Shown piece by piece: positions 1-7,481 of a stretch of DNA of 45,068 nucleotides. The stretch is from Mesobacillus campisalis (GTDB taxonomy: Bacteria; Bacillota; Bacilli; Bacillales; Cytobacillaceae), in NCBI RefSeq assembly GCF_000986785.1, contig NZ_LAYY01000032.1, forward strand, positions 1 through 45,068, in the 5' to 3' direction. The position numbers and the translations under genes were made by a program. The first letter of the stretch is position 1. Each line of letters opens with the position of its first letter. The notes under the pieces were generated by a model. That model searched no databases, was not told the origin of the DNA, and worked only from the letters and a program-made list of their open reading frames with translations.

Positions 1-369
1 GGTTGGGTTTCCTTTTTCATCCAAAGCGACAAAGGTTAAAAAGGAGGTAGCCGCGGCCCTTTTTTCCCCGGTAAAAGTGTTCTCGGCGGTCACGCTGACG
101 AATACTTCCATGGAGCTTTTTCCTGTCCATGTAACGAAAGCTTCAAGTGTTACCGCATCCCTCAAGGTAATGGGATGCAAGAAATCGACTGAGTCCATGC
201 TGGCGGTTACCGTCGCCATTCGGCAATGCTTCATGGCGGCAATACCGGCAACCCGGTCAATCCTGCTCATAAGAGCTCCCCCAAATAGGGTGTTATGTCC
301 GTTAGTATCGTTCGGCAAAACCAGGTCAGTCTGAATCGTTCTTGATGCACTGCACGGTTTTTTCTTCAT
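1..369 (-). CDS. acyl-CoA thioesterase (hotdog fold), C-terminus outside window
   Basis: Hydrolyses acyl-CoA thioesters in the cytoplasm. The reading frame opens at ATG 369 with an AAAGGAG ribosome site seven bases upstream and runs off the left edge, so only about 123 N-terminal residues are visible. These show the hotdog thioesterase pattern of the YciA/YkhA (Acot7-like) group: an N-terminal SRTIQTDLVLPNDTN stretch, then N-T-LFGGALMSRIDRIAGIAA, where the Asn-Gly-Gly-Asp region forms the active site, then a strand with MDSVDFLHPI and the EVFVSVTAEN strand. The family is usually about 150-180 residues, so roughly 40-50 residues are missing. It stands alone; the next gene (DUF3918) ends 157 bases upstream with its own terminator. 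Family assignment is firm; the natural acyl chain length cannot be read. Confidence 0.88.
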   Translation of the reverse strand, partial: MKKKPCSASRTIQTDLVLPNDTNGHNTLFGGALMSRIDRVAGIAAMKHCRMATVTASMDSVDFLHPITLRDAVTLEAFVTWTGKSSMEVFVSVTAENTFTGEKRAAATSFLTFVALDEKGNPT

Positions 370-465
370 TATGTATTGGCTCCTTTGGTTGAATCAAAGC
401 TGTGGGCAGTTCGGTGAAAAATACACCACATTTTTTATAATAACATTAAAAGAGGTGCAGATAAA

Positions 466-503
466 ATAACAAAGGGATAAGCTTCATGAATGAAGCTTAC
501 CCC
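466..503 (-). terminator. terminator of the DUF3918 gene
   Basis: A long stem (TAAGCTTCAT paired with ATGAAGCTTA, extended by GGGG/CCCC-type pairs) followed on the minus strand by TTTGTTATTTTA. It lies 23 bases after the DUF3918 stop. Confidence 0.7.
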
Positions 504-525
504 CCATTGCCTTAAAAAGTTTTGG

Positions 526-693
526 TCAGGAATACTGCTGGCCCCTGGATCCTTTGCCAGTTAGGTTAGAGACAATCGGCAAAACGGCCTGCATGGCCTG
601 TCCTACGTTTTTCCCACGAGTCATGCTGTAATAAGCAGCTGCACCTATTCCTGCTGATGCCAATATCGGAAGCCACATACGCTGTCCACGCAA
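526..693 (-). CDS. DUF3918 (YrzQ-like) small membrane protein
   Basis: A 55-59 residue protein too short for most gene finders. It has one hydrophobic helix (WLPILASAGIGAAAYY) followed by SMTRGKNVGQAMQAVLPIV, a pattern I associate with the DUF3918/YrzQ family of single-span Bacillaceae proteins of unknown role. Start choice: AAAGGATGG lies directly against ATG 705, which is too close, whereas TTG 693 has normal spacing and gives the family-like start M-R-G-Q-R. If the ATG were used the protein would have four more residues. It ends QQYS with a stop at 526-528 and is followed by a clear terminator. Expression as a single-gene unit is likely. Family call is moderate; function unknown. Confidence 0.6.
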   Translation of the reverse strand: MRGQRMWLPILASAGIGAAAYYSMTRGKNVGQAMQAVLPIVSNLTGKGSRGQQYS

Positions 694-776
694 ACTGAAC
701 ACCATCCTTTACAGACTTTTTAAAGCCTTATTAGCATAAGCAACCTGCAGGAAAGTATGGTAGCAATGTTTCCCAT

Positions 777-802
777 TTGATGCAAGGGGACGGTTCTCAT
801 GT
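777..802. repeat. short interspersed (REP-like) repeat, copy 1
   Basis: TTTGATGCAAGGGGACGG followed by TTCTCATG. The same block, with one A/T difference and one A/C difference, recurs at 7403-7428. Both copies lie at gene edges. It resembles the short GGGGACGGTTCTC repeats that I associate with REP/RAYT-type elements in Bacillaceae; that link is from memory, not from this sequence. Confidence 0.5.
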
Positions 803-885
803 TCTATTTCATTCTAAATCATTTAGGGAGGGTTCAGGGTCATTATTAACTAAAAATGGAAAAAAACTTCTGTACGCACCGTATC

Positions 886-1827
886 CTACTTCGCAACAGA
901 AAGCGGGATTCTTCCGTTCTTTTCAGTTGTCTCCTTTTTGTGTGAAGACAAAACAACTCCAATGAGAACAATGACTCCCCCGACCATTTGGTACCATAAA
1001 AATTCTTCCCCTGCAAAAAGCGTAGCAAACAGCGCGGCAAACACCGGCAGCAGATTAATAAAGATGCCCGACTTGGCAGCCCCTGTTTTTGCGACGCCTG
1101 TATTCCAGGAAAGGAATGCCACAATGGAAGCAAAGCAGCCGACATAACTCAAGATGAGAAGGCTTTCTCTGTTAAAAATAACCTCAGCCTCTCCCAGACT
1201 TAATTCGAGAAAGCTTAATGGCATCAGGATTAGGATTCCAACAAAGGATGTCACATACAAGGTGGTAAAAGCGGGCAAAACCTTAGCGTACTTCTTAATC
1301 ACAATTGAATAAATGCTCCAGGCGACTACAGCCACCAAAACAAACAAATCTCCCGGGTTGAACCTGAATGCCAGCAAGGCTTCCCATGATCCTTTCGAAA
1401 GAATAAAGACAATTCCAATGACCGATAAAATCATGCCTGCTGCCTGCCATCCCGAGAGCCTTTCTTTTAGCATGAAAAACGAAAAGACACCGATGAACAA
1501 TGGAGTCACCGAATTGACCAGCGACGCGTTGATGGAAGTGGTGAAATGCAGTGAAAAGTAAATGATCGTGTTATATCCAGCCACTCCTGTCACGCTTAAC
1601 AGAAGGAGAATATATCGATGTTTCCATAAAACCTTAAAGTCCCTGAGCAATGGCTTCGCCAGAAACGGCGTCAGCAATAAAAATGCCACTCCCCACCTTA
1701 GTAGCGAAAAGGTGATGGGCGGAAAATACTCTGCCCCCAACCGGCCAATGACGAAATTCCCGCCCCAAATGGCATTGGCAAGAACAAGCAGAAGATAGGC
1801 AGAGGAATTCTTTTCAATCGTTTTCAA
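886..1827 (-). CDS. EamA/DMT-superfamily transporter
   Basis: A 313-residue inner-membrane protein with about ten predicted helices and the two EamA repeats of the drug/metabolite transporter superfamily: repeat 1 begins YLLLVLANAIWGGNFVIGRL, repeat 2 begins near FVLVAVVAWSIYSIVIKKY. Typical members export amino acids, metabolites or drugs; the substrate is not predictable. The start is TTG 1827 (M-K-T-I-E-K), preceded by AAGAAGTGAACCAGG. The C-terminal tail SSHKKETTEKNG is charged and cytoplasmic. Neighbours (DUF3918 downstream, DegV upstream) do not suggest a shared pathway. Length agrees with the family norm of about 300. Confidence 0.85.
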   Translation of the reverse strand: MKTIEKNSSAYLLLVLANAIWGGNFVIGRLGAEYFPPITFSLLRWGVAFLLLTPFLAKPLLRDFKVLWKHRYILLLLSVTGVAGYNTIIYFSLHFTTSINASLVNSVTPLFIGVFSFFMLKERLSGWQAAGMILSVIGIVFILSKGSWEALLAFRFNPGDLFVLVAVVAWSIYSIVIKKYAKVLPAFTTLYVTSFVGILILMPLSFLELSLGEAEVIFNRESLLILSYVGCFASIVAFLSWNTGVAKTGAAKSGIFINLLPVFAALFATLFAGEEFLWYQMVGGVIVLIGVVLSSHKKETTEKNGRIPLSVAK

Positions 1828-1936
1828 CCTGGTTCACTTCTTTCCGTATAGACAGTACCAGTTAAACAAGCTGCAAGTCTTTATGTAGTTGTCCAACGGC
1901 GAGATGCTTCTTCCTGTCCTGTTAGTTTTCCTGCAC

Positions 1937-2788
1937 TTAAACCTCCAAGCCTGCAACACCAAAGCCGCCCGGCCCGGCATGCGAGGAAATCATGGCACCC
2001 GCTTGAATCCATTTTATATTTTCGAAGTGATTCTCTTTTGCGATTTCATCCATTCGCCGCTTAATTTCTTCATCCAGTCCGACTGAGTAAATTAAATACA
2101 GCTGTTTTCGATCAATCTCATATTCACTTAAATAATCACGGAAAAGCTTTTCTGCAATGCCCTCCATACTCCCGCGATATTTCTTGGTGGACACAAGCTT
2201 GCCGTCCTTCAATTCAATGCGGGGCTTTATTTTTAGCAGGGCACCGCCAAGGTAGGCGAGGTTGCTCACACGGCCGCCTGCCCGCAAAAACTCCAAGCTG
2301 CCGGGAACGAAAGCCAGTCTCGATTTTGGAACGACCCCTTCGATTTTCTCCACCAGGGAGCCCGGTTCAATCTCGGGATTCTTCTTTAGCAGGTCAGCAG
2401 CGTACAACACGATTGCACCTAACCCGCCTGTGACATTCAAGGCGTCAACAAGGAAAACATTCTCCATTTCCTCCGAAGCAATAACAGCATTTTGGAAAGA
2501 AGACGATGCTTTTGAGGTATACCCTACATGTACAATCGTGCAGCCGGGGAAATCTTCCTTTATCCTCGTAAAGAACTCTTGATATTCATGAACATTGGTA
2601 GCGCTAGTTGAGGGAATTTTTTTCGTTTGATTATAATGCTCATAAATATTTTCGACAGGCAGTGTACCATCCAAATAATCCTGCCCGTTCATAATGACGT
2701 GCATCGGAACCACTTGCACATTTAATTCCTCAGCCAAGTCTGCTGATAAATCCGCCCCACTCTCCGTACTCAATATAATTGTGCTCAT
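1937..2788 (-). CDS. DegV family fatty-acid-binding protein
   Basis: DegV/FakB proteins bind a fatty acid and present it to the kinase FakA for phosphorylation. The 283-residue protein has the family hallmarks: N-terminal STESGADLSADLAEEL, then VQVVPMHVIMNGQDYLDG, the PSTSATNVHEYQEFF segment that contacts the carboxylate, and the C-terminal HAGPGGFGV loop. The frame is open 48 codons further upstream, but that extension would read through a terminator hairpin (2882-2907), and GGAGGTGGAGATTTCG sits directly before ATG 2788, so the shorter start is chosen. No kinase gene is adjacent, which is usual for DegV paralogs. Confidence 0.9.
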   Translation of the reverse strand: MSTIILSTESGADLSADLAEELNVQVVPMHVIMNGQDYLDGTLPVENIYEHYNQTKKIPSTSATNVHEYQEFFTRIKEDFPGCTIVHVGYTSKASSSFQNAVIASEEMENVFLVDALNVTGGLGAIVLYAADLLKKNPEIEPGSLVEKIEGVVPKSRLAFVPGSLEFLRAGGRVSNLAYLGGALLKIKPRIELKDGKLVSTKKYRGSMEGIAEKLFRDYLSEYEIDRKQLYLIYSVGLDEEIKRRMDEIAKENHFENIKWIQAGAMISSHAGPGGFGVAGLEV

Positions 2789-2881
2789 CGAAATCTCCAC
2801 CTCCAAAATACTTTCCAGTCTTTCCTCCACTATACATGAAAAAAGCGGGAGATTATAGGTACAACCTATTAACTGATAAGC

Positions 2882-2907
2882 AAAAAAAAGCTGCCTGCCC
2901 TGGCAGC
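2882..2907 (-). terminator. terminator after GNAT gene 2933-3394
   Basis: Minus-strand GCTGCC-AGGGCA-GGCAGC stem followed by eight T. It separates the GNAT gene from degV and argues against the long degV start. Confidence 0.85.
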
Positions 2908-2932
2908 GGAATTTTGGCATAGCTTCTTTCAT

Positions 2933-3394
2933 TCAGGAAGGGAAATATTCCATGGTCTCTGTGCAATGAACATACCCGTTTTTCTGATAAAAATGAATCG
3001 ACTCATCACTTGGCCATACAATCACAAATTCATAATTGTTTTCTTTGGTCCAATTGTTGACTCTTTTTAGCACCTTGCTTCCGATTCCCCTATTACGAAA
3101 TTCCGGGATTGTATAAACATTCGTCATATATGCAAATGGATAGGTTATTCTCCCGGGGCGCGGTACTTTATGAATTAATTCTATGTATATATGGGATAAA
3201 ATTTTTCCGTTTTCTTCCGCAACCCATATGAACCATTGACCACTTGCAATCGCGTTTTCTAAAAATGACTGACATTCCTTTTCAAACTCACTGAATGATG
3301 CATGCCTTTTACTTTCATCGTATTCAATTGTGAAATCCCATCTCATTCTAATGAGCTGTTTAATATCTTTTGCTTCAGCTAGTCTTATCTCCAC
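2933..3394 (-). CDS. GNAT family N-acetyltransferase
   Basis: A 153-residue single-domain GNAT protein. It starts at GTG 3394 with GGAGGGGGACCAAG upstream. The N-terminus MEIRLAEAKDIKQLIRMR is the first GNAT strand-helix; YMTNVYTIPEFRNRGIGSKVL contains the acetyl-CoA pyrophosphate loop (R-x-x-G-I-G) in motif A; FYQKNGYVHC is the motif B end typical of the fold. It would transfer acetyl from acetyl-CoA to an amine; the acceptor is unknown. It is the last of three consecutive GNAT genes on this strand, which are too dissimilar to be recent duplicates. Confidence 0.88.
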   Translation of the reverse strand: MEIRLAEAKDIKQLIRMRWDFTIEYDESKRHASFSEFEKECQSFLENAIASGQWFIWVAEENGKILSHIYIELIHKVPRPGRITYPFAYMTNVYTIPEFRNRGIGSKVLKRVNNWTKENNYEFVIVWPSDESIHFYQKNGYVHCTETMEYFPS

Positions 3395-3469
3395 CTTGGT
3401 CCCCCTCCTGCATCCCCTACAGATAAAAATTCCTCCATTTGAAACTGTGGCCAGATTGCTCAGATCAAA

Positions 3470-3985
3470 TTAAATCAATTGGCCAATATCCTCCCAGCCA
3501 TACACAGATTCGGAAAGTTTCTTCCCTGCAATATCCACTTCAACCGTATGTATTTTTCTGCCGCCAAGATTTTCATAAAAAAGACAGGCAGGATTATCTT
3601 CCAGGACAAACACAAGCAATGAGTTTAACCCGAGTTCCCTAATCTCTTCTATGATGGGTTTAAAAAGTGCTTTTCCAACGCCCTTCCCTTGATACTGTTT
3701 TAAAAGATAAATCGCATATAACTCCCCGTCAAAGCCATTATAGTCCCCGCTTCTTTCTTTTCCTCCGGAGGAAAATCCTATAACCTTTCCATCATTGTTT
3801 TCAGCTACATATACACCGCCATTGGGAATGATGTTCAACCATAACTGTTCCCGGCTTTCATAAGTTAAATTTGTTAAATAGTCGTCAGGAACAATATTGG
3901 CATAGGTCGTTTTCCAACTGTCTACGTGTACTTTAGTTACGCCTTTTGCATCAGATAGATCCGCTTTTCTAATTTTAAAATCCAT
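3470..3985 (-). CDS. GNAT family N-acetyltransferase
   Basis: A 171-residue GNAT protein. The frame extends to 4039, but that would overlap the upstream gene, while AAGGGGAAAGACA precedes ATG 3985 giving MDFKIRKADLSDAKGVTKVH, a standard GNAT N-terminus. WKTTYANIVPDDYL is typical of the RimI-like YobR/PhinothricinAT-type subgroup. ELYAIYLLKQYQGKGVGKAL carries the Q-x-x-G-x-G acetyl-CoA loop and LEDNPACLFYENLGG the motif B helix. It starts 17 bases after the stop of the next GNAT gene (4003-4455), so the two are probably cotranscribed. Acceptor substrate unknown. Confidence 0.88.
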   Translation of the reverse strand: MDFKIRKADLSDAKGVTKVHVDSWKTTYANIVPDDYLTNLTYESREQLWLNIIPNGGVYVAENNDGKVIGFSSGGKERSGDYNGFDGELYAIYLLKQYQGKGVGKALFKPIIEEIRELGLNSLLVFVLEDNPACLFYENLGGRKIHTVEVDIAGKKLSESVYGWEDIGQLI

Positions 3986-4002
3986 TGTCTTTCCCCTTCC
4001 CT

Positions 4003-4455
4003 TTATAAGTCCTGTGATAATCTGATCATGTCCCTGCATTGAATACCATTTTCGAAAATCTCTTCAGGATAATGCCTCGTAAAGAAATCCCTGTCAACTC
4101 CAATCATTCTAAACCCGCATTTCTGGTATAGCGCTAATTGTCCAATACTGGAATTTCCCGTGCCAATTTCGATGGTTTTAAAACCTCTGGTCTTAGCTTC
4201 TTTTATGGCATTCATTACAAGGTTTTTTCCCAAGCCTTTACCATGCTGCTCCTCCACCACTGCAATGTTCACCAGTTCCACTGTTCCCGGCCTGGTCGGC
4301 AGCAGTACATAGACCCCCATGATTTCTCCATTGCTTTCGGCTAAAAAGCATACCCCACGTTTTATATATTCCTGGACGAGCTTCGGGGAAGGATCCGCCA
4401 ATAACAACAAATCCATTGGAGGCTCTTCATCTACTGTTAGTTTACGAATTATCAT
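4003..4455 (-). CDS. GNAT family N-acetyltransferase
   Basis: A 150-residue GNAT protein. ATG 4455 (MIIRKLTVDEEPP) preceded by GTGAGGGCAGCAGAC is preferred over an 11-codon longer GTG start that lacks a ribosome site. VELVNIAVVEEQHGKGLGKN is motif A with the Q-H-G-K-G-L-G acetyl-CoA loop, and ALYQKCGFRMIGVDRDFFTRHY is motif B plus a C-terminal strand; the ending DRDFFTRHYPEEIFENGIQC is frequent in Bacillus GNATs of this kind. First gene of a probable two-gene unit with 3470-3985. Substrate unknown. Confidence 0.87.
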   Translation of the reverse strand: MIIRKLTVDEEPPMDLLLLADPSPKLVQEYIKRGVCFLAESNGEIMGVYVLLPTRPGTVELVNIAVVEEQHGKGLGKNLVMNAIKEAKTRGFKTIEIGTGNSSIGQLALYQKCGFRMIGVDRDFFTRHYPEEIFENGIQCRDMIRLSQDL

Positions 4456-4664
4456 GTCTGCTGCCCTCACTTTGAGTTGTATTTTCACATTATCAGTGTA
4501 GTTAACACCATAGAATCATACGGATTTTATTTTGGAATTTCCCAAGTACATAACTGAAAAACTATGGTAGTATTTTTTTATTCTTTGGCTACAATTTTAC
4601 TACGAATATATGGAAGATTAGATTCATTTTTTCTAACAATTCTGTTCGTTGATAAAATTAAAAA

Positions 4665-4694
4665 AATAAAAAAGGCTAGCACACGCCAGCCTTC
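4665..4694 (-). terminator. terminator of the Dabb gene
   Basis: On the minus strand AAGGCTGGCG-TGTG-CTAGCCTT followed by TTTTATTTTTTT. The rest of 4456-4664 is AT-rich and holds no gene I can support. Confidence 0.85.
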
Positions 4695-4742
4695 GTATTC
4701 CCAGTTACGATGTTTATAGTATAAATACTGCAAAAGTCCAAA

Positions 4743-5036
4743 TCAGATTTCGATGTCGACTCCAATGCTGTCCACCCTGCCGACTTTTTTAATAAAGTTG
4801 GCAACAGCCTGGTGCTGCTCATCGACGACATAGGCATCCAAAGCTGCTTTGTCCTCGAATCGGACCATTAAGACAACCTGGTATTCCTTGCTTCTCTCGG
4901 CAAAGTTCAAACCGGCCTGAAGATCAACAATCCCTGTTAGGTGGTTTTTTAAAGCTTTAAAGCGCTCGACAACTTCCTGCAATTGTTCTTGAGTTGTGGT
5001 TTCTGCAAATTTCACAAGTACCGTACGATGAATCAT
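4743..5036 (-). CDS. Dabb (stress-responsive A/B barrel) domain protein
   Basis: A 97-residue protein consisting of a single Dabb domain (dimeric alpha-beta barrel). Features seen: MIHRTVLVKFAETTTQEQL at the N-terminus with His3, a central VDLQAGLNFAERSKEYQVVL strand-turn, and the C-terminal HQAVANFIKKVGRVDSIGVD with a conserved H-x-x-V. Related proteins are stress-induced in plants or act as small cyclases or oxygenases; in Bacillus they are mostly uncharacterised. It has its own terminator downstream and a 317-base gene-free stretch carrying a tandem repeat upstream. Family call is firm; function unknown. Confidence 0.86.
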   Translation of the reverse strand: MIHRTVLVKFAETTTQEQLQEVVERFKALKNHLTGIVDLQAGLNFAERSKEYQVVLMVRFEDKAALDAYVVDEQHQAVANFIKKVGRVDSIGVDIEI

Positions 5037-5120
5037 GTATAGTTCCCCTTTTCTGTATCTTTTTCGTTGCGGCTAATTTTATCCAATCCTCGTTAAGGAC
5101 GCAAATTAATTCTCTTGCTG

Positions 5121-5349
5121 GTGAAGCTGTTCTCAGTGCCTTTTTTTGGCAACTCCAAGACATTTTGGGTATTGAGAGCTTGCCTCATGACCCGTTTTGG
5201 TGAAGGTAACCGAATTTTCGGCACTGATAGGCTTCCTCAATGCCCGTTTTTACTCACATGGTGATATTTCGGGCTTTGAGACCTCTTCTCAGAGCCCCTT
5301 TTCAGGAACTTCAAGACATTTTGGGTCTTGAGGATGATCCTTTGCCGGT
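5121..5349. repeat. tandem 51-52 bp repeat, each unit a hairpin
   Basis: Three full units begin at 5164, 5215 and 5267 and a partial one at 5319, with a degenerate partial unit before 5164. Each starts TTTTNGGG/TTTTCGGC, carries a TGAG...CTCA pairing with a 7-8 base loop, and ends in a run of T. The stems keep pairing although their bases differ: GGGT/ACCC, GGCA/TGCC and GGGCT/AGCCC. No reading frame crosses it convincingly. It fills the space between the Dabb and DUF1801 genes. Confidence 0.75.
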
Positions 5350-5353
5350 TCCC

Positions 5354-5779
5354 TCATTCCCCATCGGGATATGTTTCCCTAAGAAATTGAATCGATTGGG
5401 CAATCAGTTCCTTTAATACATCTTCGTCTATATCCGCCACTTTATTTATGTACACACAGGCTTTTCCACTAGTATGCTTTCCGAATTTCTCCAGCAGTTC
5501 TTCCCGCTTTGTATCTCCTGTTGCGAAATACAGACTGATTTTGGCCTTTCTCGGTGAAAAGCCAACAAGAGGGGCGTCTCCTTCGTGACCTGAGGCGTAT
5601 TTATAATGGTACGAACCGAATCCAATAATGCTGGGTCCCCACATTTTTGCTTCATAGCCAGTCGTCTCGGTGAAAATATCAAGCAGCTTGTATGCATCTT
5701 CTCTCTTTTTAGGATGATCGACACTCTCGATGAACTCGATGACACTGTGATCGGTTTCTTTCGTCTTTAATTCATACAT
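5354..5779 (-). CDS. DUF1801 domain-containing protein
   Basis: A 141-residue cytoplasmic protein of the DUF1801 (YdhG-like) family. Seen: YELKTKETDHSVIEFIESV at the N-terminus, KKREDAYKLLDIFTETTGYE, the family signature WGPSIIGFGSYHYKYASG with HEGDAPLVGFSPRK after it, and SLYFATG strand. The family is thought to adopt a swivelling beta fold; no enzymatic reaction is established. ATG 5779 is preceded by AAAGGGGTGCTAGCAGGGG. It follows ribokinase by 32 bases on the same strand and may be the last gene of the methyltransferase-ribokinase-DUF1801 run. Confidence 0.88.
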   Translation of the reverse strand: MYELKTKETDHSVIEFIESVDHPKKREDAYKLLDIFTETTGYEAKMWGPSIIGFGSYHYKYASGHEGDAPLVGFSPRKAKISLYFATGDTKREELLEKFGKHTSGKACVYINKVADIDEDVLKELIAQSIQFLRETYPDGE

Positions 5780-5811
5780 CCCCTGCTAGCACCCCTTTCG
5801 TTTGAAAAAAA

Positions 5812-6678
5812 TTATCCAAGAAACTTCTCCAGCTGACCTTTTGCCGGCATGCCAGACTGGGCACCGAAGGCAGTTACAGACAGGCTTGCTGCCACTACTG
5901 CCCGTTCGACCGCCTCCCCGATTGCCATCCCTTCATCCAATCCTGCAGCGAATACCCCATTGAATGTGTCTCCAGCTCCGGTTGTATCTTTCACTTCCAC
6001 AGCAGGGGCCGGTACAATTTTTCTTTCGCCATGCTGAATATATGACGCTCCCTTTGAGCCCTCGGTAACAATCAGCTTCTGTTCGTATTCCTGCCTAAAA
6101 TGGGCGCTATTCCTCATGGCCGCAGCTTCATGCTCATTTGGAGTTACATAATCGACCAGCTGCCACCAATGCTCCGGCCATTCAACATAAGGCGCCGGAT
6201 TCAAAATAATGATGCTACCTGCCTTCTTGGCAATCTGCATCGCCTTCTCTACTCCGGAAAACGGAATTTCCAGCTGAACAAGGAGCACATTACACTGTTC
6301 AAGCACATCACTCGCCTCTTCAGTTTCGTCACCGGTCATATGGTCATTTGCCCCTGACACGATCACAATCGTATTGTCTCGTTCCGCAACCGTAATCAAG
6401 GCTGTTCCCGTTGGTACTCCTTTTACCATTTTCACATTTTCGCAATGAATGCCTTCCTGTTTTAAATGGCCAAGGTATTCAGACCCGAAGGCATCATCCC
6501 CGACGCGGCCAATCATATGTACTTCCCTTTCGAGCCGGGCGGCCGCCACAGCCTGGTTCGCCCCTTTGCCGCCGAAAATGGTTGAAAATGCATTTCCCTG
6601 AAGGGTCTCGCCCTTCTTCGGAAATCGGTCCACTGTGGTGACCAAGTCCATGTTTAAACTGCCTGTTACTGCGATCAA
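5812..6678 (-). CDS. rbsK: ribokinase (PfkB family)
   Basis: Phosphorylates D-ribose to ribose 5-phosphate with ATP. 288 residues. Seen: MIAVTGSLNMDLVTTVDRFP and GETLQGNAFSTIFGGKGANQ (PfkB signature 1, ribose contacts) near residues 24-43, then NPAPY, VTEGSKGASY, and DTTGAGDTFNGVFAAG (signature 2 with the anion-hole GAGD and catalytic Asp) around residue 230. It starts at TTG 6678 with AAAAGAGGTAGAAGAAA before it. It is slightly short (family about 293-309). No ribose transporter or RbsR lies next to it, so it is probably a stand-alone kinase for salvaged ribose; another sugar as true substrate cannot be excluded. Confidence 0.85.
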   Translation of the reverse strand: MIAVTGSLNMDLVTTVDRFPKKGETLQGNAFSTIFGGKGANQAVAAARLEREVHMIGRVGDDAFGSEYLGHLKQEGIHCENVKMVKGVPTGTALITVAERDNTIVIVSGANDHMTGDETEEASDVLEQCNVLLVQLEIPFSGVEKAMQIAKKAGSIIILNPAPYVEWPEHWWQLVDYVTPNEHEAAAMRNSAHFRQEYEQKLIVTEGSKGASYIQHGERKIVPAPAVEVKDTTGAGDTFNGVFAAGLDEGMAIGEAVERAVVAASLSVTAFGAQSGMPAKGQLEKFLG

Positions 6679-6699
6679 TTTCTTCTACCTCTTTTCAAT

Positions 6700-7434
6700 C
6701 TATTTATTTTTCGCATTTATAATAAGGAACTGCGGGCGTTTCATTAACCGCTCATAGCCTTCCGGGGACTCTTTTTTGAAAGCGGCTGTTGGTTCAGGCT
6801 CAATGATTTCTTCTATCGAAAAGTAACTCATGGTTGTATTGATTATTTCCTTGAGGGGTCTCCGATAAAAAGGCACTTCAAAAACCTTGCAGTCCTTTTT
6901 CCACTGGTCGATAATCAATTCGGTTTCAAAGTAACTCGGGTGGTCCAATAAAGCCACATCTGAAATCGGATGATGAACGGAGAACAAAAAGCTTCCATCC
7001 GGTGTTAATATTCTCTGCAACTCTTCAAATGTCCTGTTCCAGCTTTTCAAATAATGAAGAGTAAGGGAGCTTAAGATAAAGTCGAAGGAATGATCATGAA
7101 ATGGCATGGATCCTTCAAGACCAAGGCAGAGAACTTTCGCTTTATCTCCTAACCGCCTTTTGGCCGAAACAACCATCTCCGGACTGATATCAATTGCCAC
7201 TACCTTCGCTCCCCTGCCTAATAATTGCTCCGAGTACCATCCGGCAGCACAGCCAGCATCCAGAACAGTCTTGTTCCTAAGGCTGGAAGGCACCTGATTC
7301 ATCATCGCGGGCCTTTCGTACTCACTATTGTACAAACTGTTTGTATCGACGGAATGTTCATAAACAGGTGCAAGCCGGTTAAACACAACCTTAACCTGAT
7401 CCTTTGATGCATGGGGACGGTTCTCCTGCTTCAT
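6700..7434 (-). CDS. class I SAM-dependent methyltransferase
   Basis: A 244-residue Methyltransf_11/25-type enzyme. Motif I is TVLDAGCAAGWYSEQL, motif II is KVVAIDISPEMV, motif III-IV is FHDHSFDFILSSLTLHYL, and TPDGSFLFSVHHP follows. The substrate is unknown; the close family in Bacillaceae is uncharacterised. The ATG at 7434 has GAAGGAGA directly before it. Residues 3-11 (Q-E-N-R-P-H-A-S-K) are encoded by an interspersed repeat (7403-7428) that also occurs at 777-802, so the present N-terminus appears to have been supplied by a repeat insertion; family homology as I know it begins around residue 13. Followed 21 bases later by rbsK. Confidence 0.85.
   Translation of the reverse strand: MKQENRPHASKDQVKVVFNRLAPVYEHSVDTNSLYNSEYERPAMMNQVPSSLRNKTVLDAGCAAGWYSEQLLGRGAKVVAIDISPEMVVSAKRRLGDKAKVLCLGLEGSMPFHDHSFDFILSSLTLHYLKSWNRTFEELQRILTPDGSFLFSVHHPISDVALLDHPSYFETELIIDQWKKDCKVFEVPFYRRPLKEIINTTMSYFSIEEIIEPEPTAAFKKESPEGYERLMKRPQFLIINAKNK
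7403..7428. repeat. short interspersed (REP-like) repeat, copy 2, inside a coding region
   Basis: TTTGATGCATGGGGACGG followed by TTCTCCTG, nearly identical to 777-802. It is read on the minus strand as codons 3-11 of the methyltransferase gene. Confidence 0.55.
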
Positions 7435-7481
7435 TCTCCTTCACCCCTCAAGATATTATATCGTTTTTAAACCATGAAAAC

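Noticed and set aside
480-494. 15-base identity AAGCTTCATGAATGA between the DUF3918 terminator and the BCCT start region (15506-15520)
   Set aside because: Explained by a palindromic terminator stem and by chance; no other similarity around the two sites.
2789-2932. 48-codon N-terminal extension of the DegV protein
   Set aside because: It would read through the terminator of the upstream gene, and a strong ribosome site sits directly before the family-standard start.
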